Part shown: piece after piece, positions 5,471 through 12,244 of the stretch
Numbering within the stretch: position 1 is the stretch's first letter
How the letters are laid out: the number at the start of each line of letters is the position of its first letter
From: a virus
Direction: 5' to 3' (one strand)
Virus record (IMG/VR): IMGVR_UViG_3300020439_000017
Span: 1 to 42,225 of that record
DNA: 42,225 nucleotides
Notes under the pieces: generated by a model
Told to the model about the DNA's origin: nothing
The model's database searches: none
The model's input: only the letters and a program-made list of their open reading frames with translations
Translations under genes and position numbers: made by a program

Positions 5471-6296
5471 TGGATGGATTAAAATAGACTACGTCTTGGA
5501 GGTTGCCATTGGCCCGGCGACCGTGGGGCATACGAACAAATTGTGAGCGTGTCCATGTGGCTGGATCAGCACCTAATTGACACGCTGAATGAAAAAACTG
5601 TTTTACTATATCTTCAGAACGATCCCGCACATCGAACCACCCGTGGAGGGATTTGCCCCCGCTCAATACGGCGCAGCGCAACACAATGTTTTTGTGAAGT
5701 TTGTTAAGTCGCTGGAGATACGCGGCGTGGTCGTCAAATGTCCCTTCGTCAAATTCCACGACGAGGTAGTGGCGCGGCCCAGTATTTTGCAGAGTGCGCT
5801 GGGACTTGGTTCCCGCTTGTGTTTCTCCCCACTTATCTGTCATTGGATTTGGAACAATGAATTGCAACTGGTGGAGGTTTTGCCAGTGGAGCCGTGGCTT
5901 GGTTGCAAACTCTTTCGTACTCAAGCCGCAACACAACAATGGGTTTCCAAAAAACAAACTCTCCACCGCATCGTCGGCGTCTTCGCATTCTAACGGACTG
6001 GATTCCGCGAGCGCGGTCAACCCACCCTCTTTACGCCTCGCCGCTTCTTGCCCCGACTCGCTCACCTGACTCCACATGGGGCGGCGTTCGGTTGGGCCTC
6101 CAGCAATACTGCGAAGCGCGTTCTGGACTTCCCCCGGCTGGAGATCACGGGTTGCGTTTGCCTTGACGTATGCCTCTATATCATCTGGCCCAAACCCATC
6201 TTCGGCCAACACGCAACACGCATGGTATATCCATTTATGAACGCCAGTGCCGCCGGGTGGGCAGGGTTTAATTTTTGGGACGAGATTTTGTGCCAT
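5457..6296 (-). CDS. AEP-type primase (Prim-Pol-like)
   Basis: 279 residues. The second half has the signs of an archaeo-eukaryotic primase core: LVVEFDEG (178-185) as the acidic metal-binding motif, SGGKSLHGW (212-220) as the nucleotide-binding Ser/His motif, and RMPHGRR (255-261) as the basic motif near the end. The N-terminal 100 residues resemble the helical segment often found before such domains. It probably makes primers for the Pol A encoded upstream in the operon. Primase and helicase are separate but overlapping genes here. Confidence 0.75.
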   Translation of the reverse strand: MAQNLVPKIKPCPPGGTGVHKWIYHACCVLAEDGFGPDDIEAYVKANATRDLQPGEVQNALRSIAGGPTERRPMWSQVSESGQEAARRKEGGLTALAESSPLECEDADDAVESLFFGNPLLCCGLSTKEFATKPRLHWQNLHQLQFIVPNPMTDKWGETQAGTKSQRTLQNTGPRHYLVVEFDEGTFDDHAAYLQRLNKLHKNIVLRCAVLSGGKSLHGWFDVRDRSEDIVKQFFHSACQLGADPATWTRSQFVRMPHGRRANGNLQDVVYFNPSNAPF

Positions 6297-6516
6297 TGGA
6301 TTTTGCCCACGCTACCCACTTCTCTGGATCGCCATACATTTTTCGCGCATATTTAACCCGCGCCGCACGACCGGGGTAGTCCGTCCTATACGCCATTGTT
6401 CTGGATTCAAGCCGCCCGACTTCGCTTTCCAAAAGCCCGTGTCGATGCGCGAACTTCTTAAATTTATAATGCCAATCCTCCGCATTAACGTGTTGAGTTG
6501 GATCAGTAATTATCAT
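6268..6516 (-). CDS. Small basic protein, 82 aa
   Basis: Unrecognised. It overlaps the primase gene start by 29 bases and the preceding gene stop by 4 (ATGA). It is rich in Arg, Lys, Tyr and Trp (HYKFKKFAHRHGLLESEVGR; KYARKMYGDPEKWVAWAKSN), as expected of a nucleic-acid-binding accessory factor, but no named motif is present. Confidence 0.6.
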   Translation of the reverse strand: MIITDPTQHVNAEDWHYKFKKFAHRHGLLESEVGRLESRTMAYRTDYPGRAARVKYARKMYGDPEKWVAWAKSNGTKSRPKN

Positions 6517-6764
6517 GTCACAAACAAGTCCTGTTCTATTTCGTTTTTGTAAACGCGCTCCAGCTTCGGCTCCAACGCCTTCTCCATATACTGGATTAGT
6601 TCCTCCAGTTGTTCGGGGGTTGCCTCCTTGATAAAATAGAGTAGTCCCAGCTTTGGCAAACTCGGACGAGTCACATGGAGTCTCCCTTTACTCGCGGCAA
6701 TTTTCCGCGCCTTAAATTTCAACCGCTGTTTAGCGGAGAATGATTCAGCTTTCGGCCTCGGCAT
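6513..6764 (-). CDS. Small basic protein, 83 aa
   Basis: Unrecognised. The very basic N-terminus (residues 1-30, PRPKAESFSAKQRLKFKARK) is followed by an amphipathic helical part (PEQLEELIQYMEKALEPKLE). The layout, a DNA-contacting arm plus a coiled-coil-like helix, suggests a DNA-associated oligomer, but this is inference. Overlaps on both sides place it within the replication operon. Confidence 0.6.
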   Translation of the reverse strand: MPRPKAESFSAKQRLKFKARKIAASKGRLHVTRPSLPKLGLLYFIKEATPEQLEELIQYMEKALEPKLERVYKNEIEQDLFVT

Positions 6765-6882
6765 CGTCTTCTTCCTCGCAGTGTGGGCAGGAGTTTAGTC
6801 CATGCAGCCCTTCGTTCGTGAACGTGGAACCGCAATCGCGGCACTGATCTTCAAACTCGGTGTAGTCATCGTCGTACCCCAT
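6745..6882 (-). CDS. Zinc-ribbon mini-protein, 45 aa
   Basis: A short frame with two Cys pairs, CRDC (14-17) and CPHC (33-36), typical of a zinc ribbon, and an acidic tail. It overlaps the dNMP kinase gene by 17 bases and the next gene by 20, the same tight packing as the rest of the operon. Such small ribbons bind nucleic acid or protein; the partner is unknown. Confidence 0.65.
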   Translation of the reverse strand: MGYDDDYTEFEDQCRDCGSTFTNEGLHGLNSCPHCEEEDDAEAES

Positions 6883-7381
6883 TGATTTCCTCCCATATCC
6901 TATTAGTTTCTACTGCCAAATCACCCAACGTGCCACAGTTATTGATGGTAAAATCAACTGGATAGTCATCCATTGCCGTCTCGCTGGAATGTTGGTCGGT
7001 TGAATTGGTTTCCCGCACTACACGAATGACAGTGCCGCCCTGCCCCTTTATATAGTCCGCCTCATTCGGATAACGAACATCCGTAATAATGGCAGTTTCA
7101 AATCCTTCCAGTTCAAGGTTCTGGAGGTCGGCGTCCATCGCTTGAATCCAGTAGTCCTCGCCAAAAAATTTGCGGCGGAAATCCGCACCCCACGCTTGGA
7201 GCAATAGCCGCAACGATTCCTTCTCTTCCTCCACTTGCCACACTGGAAACCCCGTTATTTGGGCAATCTCGCGCTTAAGATTATCCGCAAACGCAGCCCG
7301 CGCCACCTTGGGCCTGTCCAGTATTTTAAAAATGGCGTCTTTGCCGCTTCGTTTTTTGCCTGTTAGTCCGATTAGTTTCAT
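6866..7381 (-). CDS. Deoxynucleoside monophosphate kinase
   Basis: 171 residues. The P-loop GKKRSGKD is at residues 8-15 (GLTGKKRSGKDAI), and TDVRYPNEAD (about 99-108) matches the conserved block of phage dNMP kinases. The enzyme phosphorylates dNMPs to dNDPs with ATP, feeding DNA synthesis from degraded host DNA. It overlaps the flanking genes by 4 and 17 bases. A GTPase or other P-loop kinase is unlikely given the second motif. Confidence 0.8.
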   Translation of the reverse strand: MKLIGLTGKKRSGKDAIFKILDRPKVARAAFADNLKREIAQITGFPVWQVEEEKESLRLLLQAWGADFRRKFFGEDYWIQAMDADLQNLELEGFETAIITDVRYPNEADYIKGQGGTVIRVVRETNSTDQHSSETAMDDYPVDFTINNCGTLGDLAVETNRIWEEINGVRR

Positions 7382-7695
7382 TTCAATTTAGATTCCCAAA
7401 CTCTGCGTGGTGTGGCGTGGTGACTTGGCACATACGAGGGGCGAAATTCGCCCGTTGGAGCAATCCATCCTTCCCGCTGGGCTACCCGCATGAGCGGCCC
7501 AACGGCTCGCAAATCTTTCGTGGTTTCGCTGGAATGAAAGTGCGGCCAAATGTCGTCAACGATAAATTTGTCGCGCCGTTTGGCAGTGGCGTGGATAGCG
7601 TCGAGCGTGGCTTCCTTCCATGCCTCGTTCGCACCCCCACTGGATTCGTCCATCGCGGCATCGCGAGCCGCCTTTCCTTTTTTGAGTGATTTCAT
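7378..7695 (-). CDS. Probable winged-helix protein, 105 aa
   Basis: ATG 7695 is chosen because it overlaps the polymerase stop (ATGA); a start at 7740 would read 15 residues back into that gene. The protein has a basic N-terminus, then AWKEATLDAIHATAKR, then FIVDDIWPHF, then RAVGPLMRVAQREGWIAPTG. This layout recurs in small phage proteins beside replication genes and looks like a winged helix. It is probably a DNA-binding accessory factor; there is no enzyme motif. Confidence 0.6.
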   Translation of the reverse strand: MKSLKKGKAARDAAMDESSGGANEAWKEATLDAIHATAKRRDKFIVDDIWPHFHSSETTKDLRAVGPLMRVAQREGWIAPTGEFRPSYVPSHHATPRRVWESKLK

Positions 7696-9434
7696 TTTGT
7701 ATATTTTTTGGCTTCGTATGCTTCCGCACCAATCGGGCATCCCTCCAACCAGTCTGGAGTTATGCTCATTAGATTCTCTATTTCTTTGGCCGCGTCTTGG
7801 TCGTCCTCATCAACTTCAACGATAAGTTCATCGTGGACTGACCAAACAACCTCAAATCCCGCGTTCAAAACACGCGCATAGCAGTCGGCAAAAACGTCGC
7901 GGGCCGTGGCTTGAACCAAATTTTCGCAAATCTTCCCACCGTACCAGTAGTAGGGGTTTTGTCCGCGAGTTGTGGAGGCAGTGAGTTGTCCCTTTTCCCG
8001 CTGGATGTTGAAATATCTGACTGGCCGCTCGCTGGGTAGGTAGATGAGGTGTTCTGGATCGCGCTCGTCTTTCATCCCGTTTTCGCAATCTTTCCAAAAC
8101 CAACACACCTTGGGATTCTGCCGCCGATACTCACGAACCGTGCTTTCGGCTTGGCTGGAAGTCATTGGAATGCCATAGCCCGCCGCAATCTCTCTAAACT
8201 TCTTCGCCCCACACCCATACCCCAATCCAAGGACGCGGATTTTGGCGAGTTGGCGCATCTTTTTGCTGACCCGCTTCGCCCCCATTGTTGCCATCGCGTG
8301 GGCCGTGTATATGTCCTTGCCGCTGGCTACGATCTCCAGCAACTCCGTGTCTCCACAAAGCCATGCCAAACAGCGCGGCTCAATTTGCGCGAGATCACAG
8401 ATAATAAATTTTTTACCCGGCCTCGGAATGAATAGGCTGCGAGTATCCACCCCAAAACTTTCTCCCCGTGGAAGGTTCTGCATATTGAGTCCGGTGTCGC
8501 CGCTCCATCTTCCCGTTAGTGCCGCGCCAAAATACTTGAGGCCAAATGGTAATGTTCCGTCTGGTCGAAGCCGCGTCTGGACTGTTTCAAATAGGCGCAG
8601 CAATCGGTTCGCCTTCCTCCAGTCCCGCAACGCGGCAACCACTGGATACTTCTCCCCATACTCGGCTTCCCACGCCGCACACGCTGGATCGTTTTGATTG
8701 GTTGAGGCTGGAGCCGGTATGCCCTCCTTACCACAAAACGCTTGGAGTTGTTTTAACGAATTGACTGGCTCATCATCAGCGGCCCACGGAATCACCCGCG
8801 CATTCTGTCGCTTTTTAGTAGCCAAAATGGCCAGACCCAATTCCAACAAATTCTGATCTATATAAACCCCCCGTTGCCCGCTCGTCATTGTGTGACGGGC
8901 TAGTTGCTGCTCCTGCGCGGGCCAGAACTCGTTGTACTTGTCCCAAATCTGTTTGCAGTAAACCGAGTCCATGCGCCCATACTCGATGAGCGACCTGAGT
9001 TCGTCTTGGGACAAGTCCTTGGGCAGCTTACCCTTCATGCCGTCCCGCACTGCCTTGTCGGGCTTGACCCCCAACATTTGTTCCGCAACTCCCTTGAGTG
9101 AGCGCGGAGCTTGGATATAAACGGAGAGATTCGCGGAACAACTCCAGCTAGGTTTGATTCGCTCTGGAATCATGCCGTCCCGCTGGGCCGCTTGAAAAAC
9201 CACCGAGTCAAACCCGGCGTTGTGGGCGACAAAATGCGCGTCCGCAGGAATTTCGTCCCACGGCGCACATTCAGTCGGGCCTACATAGTCGAACCCATCG
9301 CCATATATTGAGACGAGGTAGGGGTCGAATTGAGGATGACGGCAATACCCATCTGGCCCAAGAGTTCGGATGGAATAATCCGCCGAGTAGTACGTCTCGA
9401 AATCAATCGCGATGCCAGTAGACGTAATCCCCAT
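7692..9434 (-). CDS. polA: Family A DNA polymerase with 3'-5' exonuclease
   Basis: 580 residues, shorter than bacterial Pol I because the 5' nuclease is absent. Exonuclease motifs: IDFET (D11, E13), FVAHNAGFD (D76) and YGRMD (Y152, D156). Polymerase motif A is CDLAQIEPR (D347) and motif C is SVHDE (D535). Motif B reads RQLAKIRVLGLGYG (394-407), so the residue matching E. coli Phe762 is Leu402. In environmental phage Pol A surveys this Leu variant has been linked to temperate life, which agrees with the integrase here. The start has no Shine-Dalgarno; the upstream mini-ORF at 9403-9465 does, and may couple its translation. Confidence 0.9.
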   Translation of the reverse strand: MGITSTGIAIDFETYYSADYSIRTLGPDGYCRHPQFDPYLVSIYGDGFDYVGPTECAPWDEIPADAHFVAHNAGFDSVVFQAAQRDGMIPERIKPSWSCSANLSVYIQAPRSLKGVAEQMLGVKPDKAVRDGMKGKLPKDLSQDELRSLIEYGRMDSVYCKQIWDKYNEFWPAQEQQLARHTMTSGQRGVYIDQNLLELGLAILATKKRQNARVIPWAADDEPVNSLKQLQAFCGKEGIPAPASTNQNDPACAAWEAEYGEKYPVVAALRDWRKANRLLRLFETVQTRLRPDGTLPFGLKYFGAALTGRWSGDTGLNMQNLPRGESFGVDTRSLFIPRPGKKFIICDLAQIEPRCLAWLCGDTELLEIVASGKDIYTAHAMATMGAKRVSKKMRQLAKIRVLGLGYGCGAKKFREIAAGYGIPMTSSQAESTVREYRRQNPKVCWFWKDCENGMKDERDPEHLIYLPSERPVRYFNIQREKGQLTASTTRGQNPYYWYGGKICENLVQATARDVFADCYARVLNAGFEVVWSVHDELIVEVDEDDQDAAKEIENLMSITPDWLEGCPIGAEAYEAKKYTK

Positions 9435-9465
9435 TAGTGTCTATTGTAAAAAGTTGTAATTGCAT
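9403..9465 (-). CDS. 20-aa leader ORF overlapping polA start
   Basis: The reading frame MQLQLFTIDTNGDYVYWHRD has AAGGAG well spaced before ATG 9465 and ends 32 bases inside polA in another frame. polA itself lacks a Shine-Dalgarno, so this frame probably delivers ribosomes to the polA start or meters its translation. The coding function itself is doubtful. Confidence 0.4.
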   Translation of the reverse strand: MQLQLFTIDTNGDYVYWHRD

Positions 9466-9498
9466 AGTTGTATCTCCTTGTTTGTGGAGGGTTGAGAA

Positions 9499-9533
9499 CG
9501 GCGACACTGCGAAAGCGTAAAACAGTGCCGCCG
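9499..9533 (-). promoter_or_regulatory. Hairpin in the polA leader
   Basis: CGGCGACACTG (9499-9509) faces CAGTGCCGCCG (9523-9533) across a 13-base loop. Pairing is complete only in minus-strand RNA, where the odd pair is G-U. There is no T-run, so it is not a terminator; it is a structured leader between the gene at 9566 and polA. Apart from it and the mini-ORF the 9435-9565 gap holds nothing evident. Confidence 0.55.
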
Positions 9534-9565
9534 CCTCGGTTCCTCCCGTGTGGCGTTCCCCCTGC

Positions 9566-10279
9566 CTACTGGGCGAAGTAGGTTGCGGCCCATTCCGCGA
9601 ATTCCGTGTCGTTGATTTTCCCGCTCTTAACAGCAGGACACCAATATTTGGTATTGTCCTTCATCGACCGCTTGATGGTCGTAAGTTCCCAAGACCCGTG
9701 AGCCAAGCCGTGTGGATACTTCTCGGCGTCTTGGAAATTCAACGACGATGCCGTGAGGATTTGTTTCCCGGCATAGTTGTAGGAACTCCAGCTTCCAAAA
9801 TCCAACGTAGCAAACGCATACGTTTCGTCGTTGTAACTGAATGGAAAAAATGCTGGATCATCGCCTTTCACACAAACGGTGGTTTTCAAGCAAGCGATCC
9901 ACGGCTTGTCCGCTCCAAATTCCAGCGAGCCGCCGAGGTCAGATACTTCGTCCAGAGTTCTTGCCGTTTTCGGGGCTTCCTCGCCGCCAAAAGCAATTTT
10001 CTCCTTATAGTATTTCTCCGCGCTGGTAACGGTCATCAGAACCGGGTCTTCCTTCACGTTTTCCCGGTCGTCGGAGCGACAACCCAGCAGTGCATACTCA
10101 CCATTCAGAACGATCGAGCCGGGTTCAAATAGTTCCCCCAGTTCCCCCGTTTTGTGGGCGATACGAATGTTTGGAATGACCAGATCACTCGCAGTGATTT
10201 CACCAACAACTCCAACAGCGGGTTGCGCGACGGCGACAGCAGTAGTCGCCCCATCTTTTTTTGATAATGTTTTAGGCAT
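9566..10279 (-). CDS. Replication-operon protein, possible ssDNA-binding protein
   Basis: 237 residues, not firmly recognised. The low-complexity N-terminus is followed by SDLVIPNIRIAHKTGE (about 30-45) and PGSIVLNGEYALLGC, a pattern seen in phage proteins between nuclease and polymerase genes, where single-stranded-DNA-binding proteins often sit. The rest is acidic and aromatic (FATLDFGSWSSYNYAGKQIL), as in an OB-like or beta-rich fold. No canonical SSB acidic tail. Function from position and composition only. Confidence 0.5.
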   Translation of the reverse strand: MPKTLSKKDGATTAVAVAQPAVGVVGEITASDLVIPNIRIAHKTGELGELFEPGSIVLNGEYALLGCRSDDRENVKEDPVLMTVTSAEKYYKEKIAFGGEEAPKTARTLDEVSDLGGSLEFGADKPWIACLKTTVCVKGDDPAFFPFSYNDETYAFATLDFGSWSSYNYAGKQILTASSLNFQDAEKYPHGLAHGSWELTTIKRSMKDNTKYWCPAVKSGKINDTEFAEWAATYFAQ

Positions 10280-10288
10280 ATCGTGTAT

Positions 10289-11221
10289 TTATTTTCGTGT
10301 TTTCGACAAATAGGTTTTGTCGCTGCCGTGTTTCACCAGCCCCGCAGTTTCCAAGGCTTCCATTGTGGACGCGGCAAATTCTTTTTTCTGCCCCCGTGGG
10401 GCTTGTGCTTTAAGTGACTTCTCCAATGCCGTGATGGACATTGAACAACTCTCTAAAAATTCTTCTTGGGTTAGGTGGTCTTTCAGATTCGCCCACACGC
10501 CCATAACGTCTGTTATTTTTCGGTTGCCGCTTTTCTGTACGAGGTCGTATCCCGGTATTTCCACGCCTTCCAATCGGAGTTCTAACGCAGCACTCCGCAC
10601 GTTCTTCGCCCACCGTTCCACCACTGCCGCGACATCAAGGGCGCGTTTCATTTGGGCTGGATCAGTGAGTGCCGCGGTTTGCACCGTGTCGGGCAACTGA
10701 AGTCCATCTGTATCTTTAGCTATGTCCATAGATCGTTTGAGTAATTCGGGGCAGTTTGTTTTGTTGCCGCAGAACAGGCAGTTTTCGGAATCGGGTTTGT
10801 AGGGCGCGGCTGGATCAGCGGCCCGCTCCACAATCGCCTTGAGCTTCGCCGTCCAGCCCATTGCTTCCTCGCGGGTGAACGTGTGACGCTGGATGTGTTT
10901 GCGTTTGGGCGTGAGGAAAATGAACTCGGCGGTGGTGCAATCTGGAAATGCGTGGAATGCGCCTAGCGTGTATGCGCGGGCTTGGTAATTGTCCTCTGGA
11001 TCATCAACCAGCCACTCGCCAAATTTGTAATCCACCAGCGTCAGTCGCTTGCCAGTCCGCAGCACAACATCACTGGTTCCCCAAGTTACACCGGGGATTT
11101 CCAGCTTCATTTCAAAGTGTGCTTCTTCCGCTTGGAGCAACAACGGCTCCATATATTTCATGGCATAGGCGAGGGCTTCCTCCTGCTTGTCCGTGTGTTC
11201 GGCTAGGACAAAATCACTCAT
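10289..11221 (-). CDS. Cas4/RecB-like nuclease (DUF2800-type), main part
   Basis: 310 residues. The PD-(D/E)xK core is GTSDVVL (D51) then TLVDYKFG (D64, K66), followed by a QxxxY-like Q80ARAY. Three Cys (C148, C151, C157 in ENCLFCGNKTNC) match the C-terminal ligands of the Cas4/AddB-type iron-sulphur cluster. The fourth, N-terminal Cys is in the separate 60-aa frame upstream (11214-11396), which overlaps this start by 8 bases (ATGAGTGA). The likely role is exonuclease or recombinase in DNA processing. Residues 190-310 are a helical extension common in phage members. Confidence 0.75.
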   Translation of the reverse strand: MSDFVLAEHTDKQEEALAYAMKYMEPLLLQAEEAHFEMKLEIPGVTWGTSDVVLRTGKRLTLVDYKFGEWLVDDPEDNYQARAYTLGAFHAFPDCTTAEFIFLTPKRKHIQRHTFTREEAMGWTAKLKAIVERAADPAAPYKPDSENCLFCGNKTNCPELLKRSMDIAKDTDGLQLPDTVQTAALTDPAQMKRALDVAAVVERWAKNVRSAALELRLEGVEIPGYDLVQKSGNRKITDVMGVWANLKDHLTQEEFLESCSMSITALEKSLKAQAPRGQKKEFAASTMEALETAGLVKHGSDKTYLSKTRK

Positions 11222-11396
11222 TGTCAGCGGCCTCCTTCCCGCCCCTCAACCACTTCGCCCACCGCTCCATCACATCGTGGAGCATTGTTCCCTCGTCGGC
11301 TGCGCTGGAATCTCCTGACTCATCGTTCCTCCACTGCGGACAGGTGGCGTAGTGTTTTAGTGCGCTTGGGCTGAATTTGGCGTGTTCGTCTGGCAT
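11214..11396 (-). CDS. N-terminal part of the DUF2800-type nuclease, separate ORF
   Basis: 60 residues from ATG 11396: MPDEHAKFSPSALKHYATCP and onward, then EGTMLHDVMERWAKWLRG. This is the usual start of DUF2800 nucleases (H-A-x-x-SPSA ... C-P ... EGT-x-H), including the N-terminal Fe-S cysteine (C19). The frame ends TGA inside the start of the main part, in the +1 frame. It is either a real two-subunit arrangement made by coupled translation, a programmed frameshift, or a frameshift error in the assembly. Confidence 0.7.
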   Translation of the reverse strand: MPDEHAKFSPSALKHYATCPQWRNDESGDSSAADEGTMLHDVMERWAKWLRGGKEAADNE

Positions 11397-11749
11397 ATTA
11401 TGAAATCTTTTATTTGCTGGAGGTTTGGGAGAGTGATGAGGTAGCCGGGCAGTCTGAATATCCGCCAGCCGAGAGCCGTGGCTGCGTTGTATTTTTCGCA
11501 GTCTTTGATGAACCCAGCGGGCTTTGTGTGGCGACTCTGGTTCCAAACGCCTCCCTCAATCTCGATAGCGACTTGCGTTTGTTCGTGGGCGAAATCAAAC
11601 CGCCACTTTCTGGTCGGATGGAACTTGAGTTCTTCGCATAGTTCTGGCCCATCCAGTTCTGTCCAGTACAGAATGAACCGCCGTTCCAGAATGCTTCTCT
11701 CCCCCATAAAATAGATGGGCGACTGGAGCCATGATCCAACTCCAGCCAC
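11357..11749 (-). CDS. Vsr/DUF559-like PD-(D/E)xK endonuclease
   Basis: 130 residues from GTG 11749; ATG 11707 (residue 15, MGERSILERRF) is an equally good start by family resemblance. The motif block KFHPTRKWRFDFA (D52) then VAIEIEGGVW (E63, E65) and later CEKYNAATALGWRIFRL is characteristic of phage endodeoxyribonucleases of the very-short-patch-repair fold. The probable role is in recombination or DNA branch processing. It overlaps the nuclease N-terminal frame by 40 bases. Confidence 0.75.
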   Translation of the reverse strand: MAGVGSWLQSPIYFMGERSILERRFILYWTELDGPELCEELKFHPTRKWRFDFAHEQTQVAIEIEGGVWNQSRHTKPAGFIKDCEKYNAATALGWRIFRLPGYLITLPNLQQIKDFIICQTNTPNSAQAH

Positions 11750-11787
11750 CCACCACCCTTAACCTCTGAACGACCAACCACGACTAT

Positions 11788-11895
11788 TCAGAGAAAAGTT
11801 GCTGCGCCAATCCAGTAGAGGAAAAACCACGCGATCATTAGTGCCGTGATTCCAATAGCCTCTAGGGCGGATATGTTTCGTTTGGGGGAACGCAT
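11788..11895 (-). CDS. Single-pass membrane peptide, 35 aa
   Basis: Start ATG 11895, stop 11788. Residues 10-34 (LEAIGITALMIAWFFLYWIG) form one hydrophobic span after a basic N-terminus. The operator repeat 11899-11913 lies four bases before the start. Function unknown; translation is not proven because no strong ribosome site is seen. Confidence 0.45.
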   Translation of the reverse strand: MRSPKRNISALEAIGITALMIAWFFLYWIGAATFL

Positions 11896-11898
11896 ACT

Positions 11899-11913
11899 TG
11901 GTATGTATGTACC
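11899..11913. promoter_or_regulatory. Operator repeat TGGTATGTATGTACC, copy 2
   Basis: An exact 15-bp copy of the site at 12103-12117. It covers the 3' end of the RHH regulator gene and the leader of the next gene, so it lies at both ends of that regulator's gene. The arms GGTA and TACC are symmetrical. It is probably a second binding site controlling read-through into the replication operon. Confidence 0.6.
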
Positions 11914-12089
11914 TATTTCAAATTTTTTAAGGGTTCCAGTTTTTCCAATTCCTCAACCTCTGAAAACCCTTTTTCAAATATCTGACGGTACATTTCAGAT
12001 AGTCGAACTCCAGTTACTCTGGCAATGGTTTTGATCTGTTCGCGTTTCTCGCGATCTATGTTAAACAGTATTTTTACAGTTCCATTCAT
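11913..12089 (-). CDS. Ribbon-helix-helix regulator (Arc/CopG-like), leftward
   Basis: 58 residues from ATG 12089 (GTG 12095 would add two). GTVKILFNIDREKREQIKTI then TGVRLSEMYRQIFEKGF has the beta strand-helix-helix plan of the RHH fold: an N-terminal strand, then two helices separated by the GVRLSE turn. It is the first gene of the leftward replication operon and is flanked by two identical operator sequences, one inside its own promoter, so it is probably autoregulated. In position it resembles a Cro- or Arc-type switch protein. The predicted transcript start is at or within about 7 bases of the start codon. Confidence 0.75.
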   Translation of the reverse strand: MNGTVKILFNIDREKREQIKTIARVTGVRLSEMYRQIFEKGFSEVEELEKLEPLKNLK

Positions 12090-12101
12090 GGACACACCGG
12101 C

Positions 12102-12130
12102 ATGGTATGTATGTACCCAATACTCGTCAA
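12102..12130 (-). promoter_or_regulatory. Leftward promoter with internal operator
   Basis: On the minus strand, TTGACG (12125-12130) and TACCAT (12102-12107) are separated by 17 bp. The operator copy 12103-12117 fills most of the spacer and the -10, so a bound regulator would block polymerase. Transcription would begin around 12095, giving a leaderless or nearly leaderless message for the RHH regulator. Confidence 0.65.
12103..12117. promoter_or_regulatory. Operator repeat TGGTATGTATGTACC, copy 1
   Basis: Identical to 11899-11913, with partly symmetrical GGTA...TACC arms around a TATGTATG core. It is placed between the -35 and -10 of the leftward promoter. RHH dimers typically bind short repeated half-sites of this type. 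Confidence 0.65.
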
Positions 12131-12173
12131 CATTTTTTTAGCTATTTTTTTCAAAAAATTTTTGTGATTTGTG

Positions 12174-12201
12174 TTGCACCCCATAAAACTTGCTGTATAG
12201 C
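12174..12201 (+). promoter_or_regulatory. Rightward promoter of the second regulator
   Basis: TTGCAC (12174-12179) and TATAGC (12196-12201) at 16 bp spacing, with T-rich sequence upstream. It precedes the plus-strand RHH gene at 12245. The expected start, near 12208, falls between the repeated half-sites at 12200-12229. Confidence 0.6.
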
Positions 12202-12229
12202 GGGTGCGTGTGCGGGTGGTATACACCCG
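12200..12229. promoter_or_regulatory. Operator with three GCGGGTG half-sites
   Basis: GCGGGTG at 12200-12206 and 12212-12218 is directly repeated, and CACCCG at 12224-12229 is the inverted copy; starts are 12 bp apart. The last two form a CGGGTG-GTATA-CACCCG dyad. The sites overlap the -10 and start of the rightward promoter, as expected for autorepression by the gene at 12245. Confidence 0.6.
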
Positions 12230-12244
12230 TCAATAACCGCAACA

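Noticed and set aside
12107-12244. Long N-terminus of the rightward regulator from ATG 12107
   Set aside because: It would cover both promoters and operators and encode an unlikely Cys/Phe-rich extension; ATG 12245 is better placed.
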